35,262 bases of DNA, taken from the IMG/VR virus record IMGVR_UViG_3300035670_000742, positions 1 through 35,262 of that record, one strand, 5' to 3'. The translations under genes and the position numbers were made by a program. This DNA comes from a virus. The notes beneath the pieces are model-generated. The model was not told where the DNA came from, searched no databases, and saw only the letters and a list, made by a program, of their open reading frames with translations. Positions 7,894-17,101 of the stretch are shown one piece after another; the stretch's first letter is position 1; each line of letters begins with the position of its first letter.

Positions 7894-8883
7894 TTACGTC
7901 AGGGCCGCGAGCCGCGCACCGCGCCACGTCGCGCGGGGGTCGAGGCACCCGATGCCGAAGCGGGCGCGCAGGCGCTTGCCCATCACGTCCGGATCGACGA
8001 AGTTGATGTCCGCGATCGAAGGCCGGATCGCCCACCGGAACTGCAACCCGTTCGTCTTGGCCTTGGTGTCGCCCATGACGAAGAAGATGTTGTTCACGGT
8101 GAACTCGGGCACCACTTCGTAGTTGAAGCGGCCCTTCGCCCAGTTCGCGTCATTCATGGCCGTGCCGACGGTCTGCGAGGTCTCCCGCAGCCGCCACGCC
8201 ACGCGCTCGTAGGTCGGCGGGATCAGGAACTTCTTGATCGTGAGCGGCATCAGGTCGCCATTGTGAGCGCGCATGAGCGAGGCATTGACCTGAACATCGA
8301 AGAGCATGTCTTCCGTCAGGGAGCCGCTGGTCTCCTCGTTGTCCCACGTCGGCACGCCAACCACCGGATTCGGACGGTCGGTGTCCACGAGATACATGCC
8401 GTCCGGGCAGATGAAGGGCGCGTTCGTCGGCTGGATGCCGCGATTGAACACGTCCGCCAACTGGTAGTACAGCGTGCGGTTGAAGGCGTCGCGCATCTCG
8501 TCGCCCTCTTCGGCGATCGAGCCGAAGTTGTTGACCTCGGTCAGGCGGCGCTGGTGCTTCACGGCAACCCGGTAGGGCAGCGTGTAGAAGTTGTAGTCCC
8601 AACCCTGACCCCACGAGATGAACGGCAGGTCGTCGCCGTCTTCGTTGACGGAAGCGACCGAGTTGCCCTTCACGCGGGTCTTGACGACATGCACGTCGTT
8701 GAGCTGGCTTTCCTCGCGGAAAAAGCCCATCAACTGCGACGTGTTAATCATGCCGTTGATCTCGTCAATCAGTTCGTCGTAGTACTGGTTGATGAGATTG
8801 GTCAGGTCGGACTGACTGCGCATATCGGACCCCGTCGGAGGGGTCGCGGTAGCGGCTGATGCGGATCGTGCGAGCAGAGCCAT
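7894..8883 (-). CDS. Major capsid protein
   Basis: This 329-residue protein is called the shell subunit from several observations. Its length is usual for an HK97-fold capsid. It follows portal, scaffold-like and decoration-like genes, and it is followed by a strong terminator, as is common for the most expressed gene. Its text matches the general pattern of such proteins: an N-terminal helical arm (SDLTNLINQYYDELIDEING), a central EGDEMRDAFNRTLYYQLADVF helix and a C-terminal beta domain ending in a basic Arg-rich stretch. The ribosome site is AAGAAGGAG. No obvious maturation protease lies nearby, so the N-terminus may not be cleaved. Confidence 0.85.
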   Translation of the reverse strand: MALLARSASAATATPPTGSDMRSQSDLTNLINQYYDELIDEINGMINTSQLMGFFREESQLNDVHVVKTRVKGNSVASVNEDGDDLPFISWGQGWDYNFYTLPYRVAVKHQRRLTEVNNFGSIAEEGDEMRDAFNRTLYYQLADVFNRGIQPTNAPFICPDGMYLVDTDRPNPVVGVPTWDNEETSGSLTEDMLFDVQVNASLMRAHNGDLMPLTIKKFLIPPTYERVAWRLRETSQTVGTAMNDANWAKGRFNYEVVPEFTVNNIFFVMGDTKAKTNGLQFRWAIRPSIADINFVDPDVMGKRLRARFGIGCLDPRATWRGARLAALT

Positions 8884-8912
8884 GGTGTCTTCTCCTTCTT
8901 GTTCAGTTCAGG

Positions 8913-9497
8913 TTAGGCGTCCGAAACACCCGCGATCTTGAAGCGCACGCGGGCATACTGCTCGCCCAGCGCATCGAGGTCCACATTCGGGTCCTTGACG
9001 GGATTCCAGTTGCCTTCCACGTCAACGATCGTGGCGCACGCCTTCGTGGTGTTGTTCTTGTCAACCGCGATCCATCCGGCTGGGTAGGCGGCGCGATAGC
9101 CCGAGGCGGCTGCCGACTGGCTCTGCCAGAGAGCGTACTCGGTCCCGATGATCGACTCGGTCGCCGTTGCGGGCGCGGTCGTCGAGGCACCAGTCAGGAG
9201 TGGACCTTCGAGGATCGTCGAGGACAGGATGCGCTGCACCTTGACCTTGTCCGAGGTCGCCACATCCACGTCTTCGAGCGCGAGGAACAGGATGGTCCCG
9301 TCCGGAATGTCGTCGGTATCCACCGTCGCCGCCGTCGCGTTGTCCAACGCCTCCGTCACGACGCCGCTGGCGAGCTTCACGAGCTGCCCAGCCTTCCATG
9401 TCTGCGCGTTGTCGCCCGAGTAACGCTCTCGCGTCACCGGCCCGCCGCCCGACACAATGCGGGTCTGACTGACGAACTCAAGATAGGTCTTGGCCAT
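8913..9497 (-). CDS. Probable capsid decoration protein
   Basis: This 194-residue Thr/Ala-rich, beta-rich protein is immediately upstream of the major capsid gene. The segment DNAQTWKAGQLVKLASG (about 28-44) and the alternating Val/Thr pattern resemble head decoration or stabilisation proteins, which open with an xWxxGxLVxL strand. Position between scaffold and capsid genes agrees with this. It starts after AGGAAG. The decoration role is inferred from place and pattern. Confidence 0.7.
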   Translation of the reverse strand: MAKTYLEFVSQTRIVSGGGPVTRERYSGDNAQTWKAGQLVKLASGVVTEALDNATAATVDTDDIPDGTILFLALEDVDVATSDKVKVQRILSSTILEGPLLTGASTTAPATATESIIGTEYALWQSQSAAASGYRAAYPAGWIAVDKNNTTKACATIVDVEGNWNPVKDPNVDLDALGEQYARVRFKIAGVSDA

Positions 9498-9510
9498 GAC
9501 TACTTCCTCC

Positions 9511-9951
9511 CTAGTTGGCGGGCTTTCCTATGTCCCGCGCGTCCTTCGGCTTCCTCACGAGATTGCGCGGCGTGAACTTGAGATCCTCGTCATCCTTCCC
9601 GCGCATCGACTGCTCAACCAACGTGCGCGACAGATCCTCGCCGCGCTTGCGCTCCGCGTTGAACACATCCTTTGGCACGCGGCAGAGGATGTCCTTCTTG
9701 ACTTGGACGACCTTGCCACGCAGCGACTCAGGCGTGCTCTTCCCTTCCGGCCACTTGGCCTTCTGGTATCCGGCCATCTCCAGCTCTTCAACCGGAGTCG
9801 CCGAATCCATCCACAGGTGGACGTAGCCGGGGGACTCAAGGTCGAACCGCTTGGAGATCTCCTTGCGCTTCGACACATGCCCACGATCCTTCGTCACCAC
9901 CGCCTTCGGTTCCGCAACCCGCTCTTCAACCGGCGTCGTCTGCTCGCTCAT
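9511..9951 (-). CDS. Hypothetical head-region protein
   Basis: This 146-residue, highly charged protein starts at ATG 9951, preceded by GGGAGGGG. The frame is open further upstream, but those codons lie inside the scaffold-like gene and lack a ribosome site. Lys, Arg and Glu make up a large share, and a central part (VHLWMDSATPVEELEMAGYQ) looks folded. It could be a scaffold partner or minor head protein, but no family is recognised. Confidence 0.7.
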   Translation of the reverse strand: MSEQTTPVEERVAEPKAVVTKDRGHVSKRKEISKRFDLESPGYVHLWMDSATPVEELEMAGYQKAKWPEGKSTPESLRGKVVQVKKDILCRVPKDVFNAERKRGEDLSRTLVEQSMRGKDDEDLKFTPRNLVRKPKDARDIGKPAN

Positions 9952-9952
9952 C

Positions 9953-10714
9953 TCAGCCCCTCCCCTGCTTCTTGAGGTAGTTCGCGGTCGCCTTCTTGGC
10001 CCGCGCCTCATCACCGTAGATGCCCATGAACCCCGCGAAGATGTCCGCCTCGGGCCGCTGGTCGCCGCCCTTCGATCTCGTGGCGGTCTGGACCGGCCTT
10101 CCCGGCCCTCCGCTGAACTCGTAGTCCGGCTTCATGCCTGTCTTCTTCGCGATTGCGATGAGCTTCTCCTCGGGGAGGTCAGCCAGCGCTTCGTCCTTGC
10201 GCAACTCTTCGACGGCGGTCTTGTATGCCTGCCGCTCCGGGTCGCGCGACTTGAGTAGACCTTCGATCTGTCCAATCTTGCCAGCGATCGAGCCGTCGCG
10301 CTTGTCCAGCACGTCGGCGATCTGCGTGACGAGACCTTGCAGTTCGCGGCGCAAGTTGCGCTGAGTGAACTCGACGATCTTGTCGGGTGCGTTCTGGAAC
10401 TCCTCGCGCCTCGCGTCATCCAGCGCCCACGGGTCAGGCTCGCTCGCCTTCTCGGGTTCGCGCGCGGCAAGAATGTCGCGCTGCTCTCCGACTCGCCCCT
10501 CAAGCTCGACCACGCGCGTCGCGGCGGTTTCGAGCTTCTGGAGCAGGCTTCCCTGATTGCCCTTGAGTTCTTGGATGTACGCCTCGGCCTGTGCGAGACG
10601 TTCCTGAAGCGTGGCGTCGTCGGTCTCCCCGGTCGGGGTGCGATCGTCGTCGCCGGTGTCGGCTGGTTGCGTCGCGGTCGCCCCAGAGGGGTCCGCATCT
10701 GCTCGATCAGCCAT
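9953..10714 (-). CDS. Scaffold-like coiled-coil protein
   Basis: This 253-residue protein has an acidic, disordered N-terminus (1-35), then a long coiled coil (about 35-95, LQERLAQAEAYIQELKGNQG and on). Helical segments follow and a short basic C-terminal tail ends in ATANYLKKQGRG. An acidic coiled coil with a small basic helical C-terminus, encoded between portal and capsid, is the usual layout of a capsid scaffolding protein that binds the shell from inside. Identification rests on layout and position, not on direct family recognition. Confidence 0.75.
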   Translation of the reverse strand: MADRADADPSGATATQPADTGDDDRTPTGETDDATLQERLAQAEAYIQELKGNQGSLLQKLETAATRVVELEGRVGEQRDILAAREPEKASEPDPWALDDARREEFQNAPDKIVEFTQRNLRRELQGLVTQIADVLDKRDGSIAGKIGQIEGLLKSRDPERQAYKTAVEELRKDEALADLPEEKLIAIAKKTGMKPDYEFSGGPGRPVQTATRSKGGDQRPEADIFAGFMGIYGDEARAKKATANYLKKQGRG

Positions 10715-10728
10715 CTTGTGCCTCCGTT

Positions 10729-10944
10729 CTACTGCGGTTTGTTTTCCGCGTCAATAGTTTTTTCTTCAAGCAGGCGGCGCGGAATCGCCCGCAAGTCCTC
10801 GAACACGTCATCGACCACGAACCATGCCGGATCTTTCGTGCGGCGCAGCGGCCCCTTGTGGCGCTGCTCGATCACCGCCACGGCCTCCCAGAAGCGCGCC
10901 ATGCGGTCGCTCTCCAACAGCCTCGCCAGTTCGTGATTCGTCAT
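10729..10944 (-). CDS. Small hypothetical protein downstream of portal
   Basis: This 71-residue charged helical protein (MTNHELARLLESDRMARFWE) has its start codon overlapping the portal stop (ATGA), so translation is probably coupled. Nothing further is recognised. Confidence 0.75.
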   Translation of the reverse strand: MTNHELARLLESDRMARFWEAVAVIEQRHKGPLRRTKDPAWFVVDDVFEDLRAIPRRLLEEKTIDAENKPQ

Positions 10945-13136
10945 CCCCCAAGCGCCTCCCCGAGCGCCGCCGCCGGTACGCCACCCGCCGCCATGCCGGG
11001 AGTCCCGCCGCCGGGAGCGGCTGGGGTTGCCCCGCTCGACAACTGCTGCTCGCGCTGCGACAGGCGGGCCTTGTGGGCGTCTCGATGCGGGATCACGAGC
11101 TGCGTGATGTACGCCTCGATGACCGAGCGCGTGGCCTGCTGTCCCTCATCCAGCTCGTCCGGCTTGAGCCTGAGCGTCGGCGACCAGCGCATGATCTCGG
11201 CCTCGCACTCCCCGATGTGGGCGGCATCATCCTCGCCATCGCTGATGTCGATGTACTTGCCGGTGTCGAGCATCTGCCGCAGCTCATCGCGCTGGCGCAG
11301 TTGCGCGTCCGACTCACCAGCCGGGAGTACGATGCGGTCTGCGTTGCGGATGCGGCGGCGGCGGAAGAAGTCACGCAGCCAGTACCCGAGATCGACCTTG
11401 TGCGTCTCGCTGCGCTGGAGGGCCTGATTCGTACTCACGGTCTGGAGTAGCGCAAGCTCTTGGCTGGCCTGCACAAAGTCCTCGATGTACTCGTCGAGCA
11501 CCGTCAGCTCCACGTCGAAATCGCCATAGAGCGGGATTCCGGCTGGCAGCTTCTCGTCTCCCTGCACTTCGCTGATGTAGACCGCATGCGAGAGAGACTC
11601 GTCAGCGATCGCCTTGATCTGCTCGTCAGGCGCGAAGCCCTGCCAGTACGACTTCACCTTGCGCCCGTACCACTTCAAGAAGCCGCCCACCACGTAGCGC
11701 AGCTCAGCGACGTTCGGCATCTGGCTCTGGCGGTTGATGTTGATGTTCTCGGTCGCCGCCATCCTCCCGCCGAAGCCCTGACCCATCTGGTTCGTGTTGG
11801 ACGCGAACAGGGTCTCCTGCTCGGTCTGGAGTCGCTCGATCAGGGGCAGGTTCTCGCCGAGCGTGGACCGCACCGGGAACTCGACGACGCTGTCCCGTGG
11901 CGCGCGGATGTCCCACTTCTGGCCGCGACAGAACCGCATGCTGGACGGCTTGACGTTGAACTGCGTCGAGTCAAACGCGATCGGGGGCTCATTGACGCCA
12001 TGGTTGTTGTCGAAGGTCTGCGACCAGAGGGTACACTCCATCGCGTAGAGCGGGCGCACGGCCTGCGCGTAGGTGCGGTGGTAGAGCCGCTCGCGGTTGT
12101 CCGGAAGCACGTTGCCGAAGTAGAGCGGGATCTCACCGTCCGGGTCAAAGTCGGTTTCGAGGCGCACCACCTTGCAGTTGGACTTGCTCAGGGTATTGCC
12201 GAGCGCCGTCATCCAGTGCAGCTCGTACTCGGCCTCCTCATCCCACTCGGTGCCCTTGATCGGCACCCAAGCGTAGATGTCCCATTGCAGCACGGAGCCG
12301 GACTCGCCGAGGTTCGGGGCCTGCTTGCCCTCGTTCTCGGCTTCAGCCTCGATCATGTCAGAGCCTTCGCTGCCATCCCAGCGATACTTGTCCTTCTCCT
12401 TGGCCATCTCGTCAACGACCGCCGCGTCAAACCACTTCAGGCGCTTCGCCTTCCAGATCTCCTTCCACGACGTGCGCGTGAGCACCACGACGCAGTCCTG
12501 AAGGTTGATCGGCCCGCCCATGAGGTCGGCATAGACGTTGTCGAAGCCAAGCTCCTTGACGGACGGGAACTGGTGGACGACGACCTCTTTCCACACCTTC
12601 TTCTTGGTCTCAAGGTCGAAGAGCTTGACGCGCCTCCGGTCCTGATTCCACAACATCTGGAAGCAGGTGTACCCGCGCGCGAACCACGAGACCCCGGCCT
12701 CGTAGAGCTTCTCTGGAACGGCATCCATGTTCCAAGTGTAGCGGGCCAGCGTGTTGTGGATCGCGGCCTGATCGGACGCCTCCTGCGCGCTGCGGAAGAC
12801 CTCTGGGTTGGAGATTGGCTTGTAGCTGAATGGCACCTCGGCGGCATGCAGGGCCGCATCCATCTGCGCGTTCTTCTGGTTGACGAGGCGCAGGTAACGC
12901 ACCGAGGCCACGTCTGCGGTCGTCGCCTCCGTGGACGGCTGGCCGCTGGCCGCTTCCTTCTCGATCGTCGCGATCTCCGAGTTGCGGAAGCACCGCAACA
13001 TCGCGTCCGCCACTTCGGCGTCGCGGTCGATCTCCTGATCCTCGCGGTCCTGCTTGTACCGCTGGTACTCCTTGTCGGCGTGCTCTAGGAACTTGTCGAT
13101 CGCTTCGCTCGCGGACTCGATGCTCTTCTTGGCCAT
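10941..13136 (-). CDS. Portal protein
   Basis: This 731-residue protein would form the ring at the capsid vertex through which DNA enters and leaves. Support is its size, its place just after the terminase genes and before scaffold and capsid, and its content. It has a helical, charged N-terminus (1-80), a large mixed central region with many Trp and Tyr, and a clip-like segment. A long helical C-terminal region with an Arg-rich RDFFRRRRIRN patch (about 610-620) precedes an Ala/Gly/Pro-rich tail. The length is nearer to the large P22-type portals than to the 400-500 residue siphovirus forms. The start follows GGGGAG. Confidence 0.85.
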   Translation of the reverse strand: MAKKSIESASEAIDKFLEHADKEYQRYKQDREDQEIDRDAEVADAMLRCFRNSEIATIEKEAASGQPSTEATTADVASVRYLRLVNQKNAQMDAALHAAEVPFSYKPISNPEVFRSAQEASDQAAIHNTLARYTWNMDAVPEKLYEAGVSWFARGYTCFQMLWNQDRRRVKLFDLETKKKVWKEVVVHQFPSVKELGFDNVYADLMGGPINLQDCVVVLTRTSWKEIWKAKRLKWFDAAVVDEMAKEKDKYRWDGSEGSDMIEAEAENEGKQAPNLGESGSVLQWDIYAWVPIKGTEWDEEAEYELHWMTALGNTLSKSNCKVVRLETDFDPDGEIPLYFGNVLPDNRERLYHRTYAQAVRPLYAMECTLWSQTFDNNHGVNEPPIAFDSTQFNVKPSSMRFCRGQKWDIRAPRDSVVEFPVRSTLGENLPLIERLQTEQETLFASNTNQMGQGFGGRMAATENININRQSQMPNVAELRYVVGGFLKWYGRKVKSYWQGFAPDEQIKAIADESLSHAVYISEVQGDEKLPAGIPLYGDFDVELTVLDEYIEDFVQASQELALLQTVSTNQALQRSETHKVDLGYWLRDFFRRRRIRNADRIVLPAGESDAQLRQRDELRQMLDTGKYIDISDGEDDAAHIGECEAEIMRWSPTLRLKPDELDEGQQATRSVIEAYITQLVIPHRDAHKARLSQREQQLSSGATPAAPGGGTPGMAAGGVPAAALGEALGG

Positions 13137-13143
13137 GGCTCCC

Positions 13144-13605
13144 CTATCCTTTCGGCTGGAGGATCACGTACGGGTCAATGAGGTGGACGCCGCCATCCTC
13201 CATCAGCACCTCGTTCGCCACCCACAACAGCGGGGCGACTTGGTGCATGAAGCGCGTCCTGACGGCCCCGTGCTCGGGCCACCGCATGAGGACGTGATGG
13301 TTTTTCCGCATTTCCGCAAGGTCTTCCGGCGTGATAATGCGGCATCCACGCGACACCATCAGGATAGACACCCAGTTCGACGAGTCAAGGGTTTTGTCCG
13401 GCAGGTACAGCGCCACGCTGCCGTCGTCGTCCGCGACGTGCTCCTTGCGGCACTTCTTCCCAAGCATCCAGCGCCCCAGCAGGCGTTGGATGCGGTTCTC
13501 AAAATGGGTATCCGGTGTAGCGGTCTCGCCGGACCCCGGCGTCCCGTACTGGATCGCGTCGGTCTTCTGGGAGGGTGTATCCTCGCGGCTTCTTGGTCTT
13601 GGCAT
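13144..13605 (-). CDS. Hypothetical protein overlapping the terminase 3' end
   Basis: This 153-residue protein starts at ATG 13605, seven bases after a good AAGGAG. Its first 107 bases lie out of frame inside the end of the large terminase gene. The frame continues past the terminase stop with convincing protein-like sequence (LGKKCRKEHVADDDGSVALY, HQVAPLLWVANEVLMEDGGV). The end lies eight bases before the portal start. A later start is possible but lacks a ribosome site. Function unknown; placed between terminase and portal. Confidence 0.75.
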   Translation of the reverse strand: MPRPRSREDTPSQKTDAIQYGTPGSGETATPDTHFENRIQRLLGRWMLGKKCRKEHVADDDGSVALYLPDKTLDSSNWVSILMVSRGCRIITPEDLAEMRKNHHVLMRWPEHGAVRTRFMHQVAPLLWVANEVLMEDGGVHLIDPYVILQPKG

Positions 13606-15391
13606 TGCTTGCTCCTTGGGTGCTTGGCCTGAACGTACACTCCGGCATGTAAGGGACTCGCATCTCGATCGCGTAGCGCAGGGCGTCCGGCAGGTGGTTC
13701 TTCTTGTCCTGCGGGCGTTCGGACGGATTTCCGGATTCGTCGCGCTGCGGCTTGTTGGCGTATTCGAGGAAGGCGCGGCGCGTGTGCTTGCACGAGCGGA
13801 AGACGTACAGGCGCGGCGCTCCCTTGCGCCCGGACTGGATATGCACGCGCTCCGGATTGATCCTGAGAAGCTCCTTGATGAGCATGATGCCGGGGGACTC
13901 GTCGCCGATGATCGCCGCCCGCACCTTCGAGAGCCCGCTCGCCCGATACAACTCGCCAACCGTGAGGCGAGTGGCATTGTCAGGAGTCTTGAACGTGTGG
14001 CCGTCTAGGATGTCGCAAATGTACTGCTCGTTGAGGTACTGCTCGCGCCAGCGGCGCACGATCTGGGTGCGCAGGTCGAGGTCCGGCATCTGCTCCAGCG
14101 TGTTGCCAGCGCGGCGCACGACCTCCTGTACGTTGGCCGAGATCACCTGACCGGCCCCGATGTAGTCGCGGAAGATCACGTAGTCCTGATTCGGCGTGAT
14201 GGCGACGCTCACGGCGGCGGTTGGATTGGTTCGGCCATGATCCCAGCCACGGATGGCGCACCAATCTGACGGGATGTCGATGTCGTCAATGACATGGACA
14301 TCCTCGTCGTACTCGTCAAATACGGCACCCGTGGAGGACTCCCACTCCCCGAAGAGACGCGCTCTAATCTGGCGTACGCGCTTGCGGTCTAGACGTTGCT
14401 CGGCCTCGTCCAGCTCGCGCAGGTCGATGGCCTTCTGGCGCTCGGCGTAGATCCAGTCAGGCACGTCCTTGATGAGGTCTCCGGAATAGAAGCGCGACGA
14501 GATACCGCGCGTCTCCTCGCCGGTCGCCATGCGGTGAATCCACGTTCCTGAGCCAGTGTCGGGACGGCCCTCGACCTTGTGCGGCGTCATGGCTGAGACA
14601 TGGAAGCCGCGCGAGATGCGCTCGATGCCATCGCGGTCCTTGTACCACTTGCGGCGCGTCTTCAGGCGGGCGTTCGCGCCGTCGAACTTCGCCTCAACCC
14701 CCTGCTCATCCCATCCCATCCCGTCGAACGCGCCGGACTCGAACGCCGCCTGCGGCTGGGCGCATGCCTTGAGCGTGAGGGAGAGGCCATCCCCGAGTCG
14801 CAGCGTCTCGCCCTGCGTCTTCAGCGGCACATTCCAGTTGATGTAGTCGCCGAGGATGCTCTTCGGCGTCCACATCTTCACCACCTTCGGCCACAGCGTC
14901 TCGCGGTGATTATCCCATAGGTACGAGACCAGCGCCACCTCGCGCGGGCCGAGGTACTCCTGATAGCGGACGCCATGCTCCTTGAAGACCTCCCAGTTCG
15001 GGTCGGTCTGGATCAGTCCCCAGCGCAGGAGCATCTTCACCCACAGGAGGGTCGTCTTGCCGTAGCGGTTGCCGCAGGTGATGGCCGTGTAGATGTTGGC
15101 GTTGTCGTTGATGAAGAGGTGGGACGGGGTGACGAAGTCCGCATGGTTGGCGCAATGCGGCAGGAAGAAGCGCAGAGGGTTCTGCTCGCGCTCGTGCTGC
15201 ATGTGCTCGACGAAGCGCCTCTGGTTGGCATGCTCCGCCAGCCAGCGCCGGTCGAACGACAGGATGCGCAGCCCGAGGTTGACGAGGATGCGCGAGTCGT
15301 CGCCGATCCGCGCCATCAACTCGGGCCGCTTGAGGTAGTCGGCGTACTCCAACCTGAACTCGCCGTCCTCGGTGTAGAATATGAAGACCAT
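13499..15391 (-). CDS. terL: Terminase large subunit
   Basis: This 630-residue motor packages DNA into the procapsid and cuts concatemers. The ATPase part shows a Walker A motif at 107-113 (GNRYGKT) and a Walker B with catalytic Glu at about 224-230 (GMGWDEQ). The nuclease part (RNase H fold) starts near residue 378 with IRGWDHGRTNPT, where Asp384 is the likely first metal ligand. Further acidic residues are seen at Asp460/463 and in NHLPDALRYA (Asp569), the usual last motif. The start follows AGGAGC. It lies directly before the portal gene. Confidence 0.93.
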   Translation of the reverse strand: MVFIFYTEDGEFRLEYADYLKRPELMARIGDDSRILVNLGLRILSFDRRWLAEHANQRRFVEHMQHEREQNPLRFFLPHCANHADFVTPSHLFINDNANIYTAITCGNRYGKTTLLWVKMLLRWGLIQTDPNWEVFKEHGVRYQEYLGPREVALVSYLWDNHRETLWPKVVKMWTPKSILGDYINWNVPLKTQGETLRLGDGLSLTLKACAQPQAAFESGAFDGMGWDEQGVEAKFDGANARLKTRRKWYKDRDGIERISRGFHVSAMTPHKVEGRPDTGSGTWIHRMATGEETRGISSRFYSGDLIKDVPDWIYAERQKAIDLRELDEAEQRLDRKRVRQIRARLFGEWESSTGAVFDEYDEDVHVIDDIDIPSDWCAIRGWDHGRTNPTAAVSVAITPNQDYVIFRDYIGAGQVISANVQEVVRRAGNTLEQMPDLDLRTQIVRRWREQYLNEQYICDILDGHTFKTPDNATRLTVGELYRASGLSKVRAAIIGDESPGIMLIKELLRINPERVHIQSGRKGAPRLYVFRSCKHTRRAFLEYANKPQRDESGNPSERPQDKKNHLPDALRYAIEMRVPYMPECTFRPSTQGASNAKTKKPRGYTLPEDRRDPVRDAGVRRDRYTGYPF

Positions 15392-15398
15392 CCGGCTC

Positions 15399-15632
15399 CT
15401 ATAGCGCGATCACCTGCGAGTAGAGGACGCTGCCGCACCCAAGGCGCTCATGCTCGATCGGGCGGTGCGGATCGAAGCCGCGCTGCCGCAGCACCTCGCG
15501 GCGCATCCGCTCGTCGTATGAGCGCATCGAGGCCGTTCCGTAGATTAGATCCTCGCAGTTGCAGCGCTCGATCACCCATACCCGCATCATCATTCCGTTG
15601 CGGGCGATCACATTGCTGTCACCGTGTCGCAT
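15399..15632 (-). CDS. Small hypothetical protein
   Basis: This 77-residue protein starts at ATG 15632 with GGAG seven bases upstream, overlapping the HNH gene end by 14 bases. It carries three cysteines (CNC at 24-26, C66) and a basic helix (MRSYDERMRREVLRQRGFDP). It ends just before the terminase gene. No family is recognised. Confidence 0.65.
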   Translation of the reverse strand: MRHGDSNVIARNGMMMRVWVIERCNCEDLIYGTASMRSYDERMRREVLRQRGFDPHRPIEHERLGCGSVLYSQVIAL

Positions 15633-16032
15633 AGGGATTCTCCACTCGCTCGCGCAGGCGTTCCACGATCTCGAACACGTCATCCTCGGTCAGCGGCGCG
15701 ACTACCGCGCTGCGTTCTACGAGCTTCGCCATGGCGGCGGCACCCGCGCGCGAGATGAAGGTCCGCGCATAGGTGGGTTCAAGATGCCCGTCGTGATCGA
15801 GCCGGTGGCACTTGCGGCACATCAGGTGGCAGTTGCCGTCCTTCTCGACATCCCAGCGCAGGCGCAGGTAGCGTCGGCCAAGCAGGTGTGCGACCTCGGT
15901 GGCCGGGGCCGCACAGCAGTAACAGCGGCCCTCCTCCAAGATCCACAACACCTGCCTGACCAACAAATCCGCCTCGTCGATCAGGGCTGGACGCCCTCCT
16001 TCATCGCGGTCCCGACCCAGATCGACGCGCAT
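15619..16032 (-). CDS. HNH / NinG-like zinc endonuclease
   Basis: This 137-residue protein starts at ATG 16032; the longer open frame upstream lies inside other genes. The core is CYCCAAPATEVAHLLGRRYL, then RLRWDVEKDGNCHLMCRKCH. This gives two Cys pairs with His, Asn and His between them, as in HNH nucleases. The order (HxxxRRYLxxRWD, N, CxxC) resembles lambda NinG recombination proteins. HNH proteins next to terminases are often needed for packaging cuts, so either recombination or packaging is possible. A helical C-terminal region of about 50 residues follows. Confidence 0.75.
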   Translation of the reverse strand: MRVDLGRDRDEGGRPALIDEADLLVRQVLWILEEGRCYCCAAPATEVAHLLGRRYLRLRWDVEKDGNCHLMCRKCHRLDHDGHLEPTYARTFISRAGAAAMAKLVERSAVVAPLTEDDVFEIVERLRERVENPYATR

Positions 16033-16034
16033 GT

Positions 16035-16292
16035 TCAACCCTTCTTGGTAGTGACGACCCGCTTCGTGGCGACCTCGACGATGCGCTCGCCGCGCACGCT
16101 GGCCAGCATCAGGCGATGCTCGCCCTCCGCGAGATTCATCCCCTCGACCATATCCCAGACCGCGATCTCGCTCTTTGCCTTTCCGCTGAACAGAACCGTC
16201 GCCCCATCGCCGTCTACGCCAAGAAGCACGTACTGCGTCTGGCTCTTCGGCTTGCGCACCTTCTTCGCCTGCTCCGCACCCTGCTCGCTCAT
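16035..16292 (-). CDS. Small hypothetical protein
   Basis: This 85-residue protein has a Lys-rich N-terminus (VRKPKSQTQY) followed by a beta-rich domain with alternating hydrophobics (YVLLGVDGDGATVLFSGKAK). The ATG overlaps the stop of the upstream gene, with GGAAGGAG before it. Function unknown. Confidence 0.75.
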   Translation of the reverse strand: MSEQGAEQAKKVRKPKSQTQYVLLGVDGDGATVLFSGKAKSEIAVWDMVEGMNLAEGEHRLMLASVRGERIVEVATKRVVTTKKG

Positions 16293-17101
16293 TTCTCTCC
16301 TTCCGCCGCCACAAGGCGGCTCCTGACGGCCTTGGCCAGATCATACATGGCCTCGGCCACCGCTTCCCGCACCTGCTCATAGCTCATCTGCACGAACTTC
16401 TCCTTGGGTAGTTTGGCGTCCATGAGGCGTACCACGGCCCGCCCGACGGTCTCGGTCTCGATCGGCACCGGCTTGGTGCCGTCGATCCATTGCTTGAGGA
16501 TGCGCCAATGCGGACGACCTGCGCGCTGCCACAGCCCGAGGAACTTGTTGCGCGTGGCCTCCGGCAGATCCTTGGTCAGCTCGTCGACCTTGTACTCCTG
16601 CACCTTCTCAAGCACGTCTCGCCGCCACTTCGACCGGCCCTCGGCCTTGTAGTTTTCCGCCAGCCGCACGAAGCCGTGCATGATGTCGCGGGGAAGCTCG
16701 GCGGCGGCGATGTCGGTGTAGAAGCGGTGGGAGAGCCCGATCTTGCGGATTTCCGGCGGGATCACGCGGGAGACCCGGATGATGTTCTGGACGGTGGCGT
16801 AGGCCCACTTGATCTGGACGCCAAAGACGCAGGCGTAGTCCTCGCCAAAGATCTCCTCGCCCTGCACCAGCATGTCCCCGATCAGGAAGCGGATCATCGC
16901 GTCCACCTGATCCACCCTCTGAGACTCGACCGCCAGCCTGCCAATGATGTCCTGATACTGGTTGATGGTCGAGGTCGGTCGCAGCATCAGGGATGCGGGG
17001 CCTGTCACCACCACCGCATCGCGGTAGTCGGAGTTGATGTCCTTGGCCAGCACGACCGCGAACTCCTCCGAGCTACTTCCCGAGCGATTTTCCGAAGTCA
17101 T
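16289..17101 (-). CDS. Probable DNA-binding protein near terminase
   Basis: This 270-residue protein starts at ATG 17101, with AAGGAG ten bases upstream and a 29-base overlap with the previous gene. The central part (about 70-150) shows QGEEIFGEDYA, TVQNIIRVSRVIPPEIRK and LSHRFYTDIAA. This run of helices is seen in ParB-like or helix-turn-helix phage proteins of the type that read a site and then contact His/Leu-rich helices. Encoded three genes before the large terminase, it could recognise the packaging site or act as a regulator. Neither is proved by the sequence. Confidence 0.7.
   Translation of the reverse strand: MTSENRSGSSSEEFAVVLAKDINSDYRDAVVVTGPASLMLRPTSTINQYQDIIGRLAVESQRVDQVDAMIRFLIGDMLVQGEEIFGEDYACVFGVQIKWAYATVQNIIRVSRVIPPEIRKIGLSHRFYTDIAAAELPRDIMHGFVRLAENYKAEGRSKWRRDVLEKVQEYKVDELTKDLPEATRNKFLGLWQRAGRPHWRILKQWIDGTKPVPIETETVGRAVVRLMDAKLPKEKFVQMSYEQVREAVAEAMYDLAKAVRSRLVAAEGEK

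Noticed and set aside
11460-13088. 542-codon plus-strand frame opposite the portal gene
   Set aside because: Shadow of the portal codons, rich in His, Arg and Leu, with no start signal.
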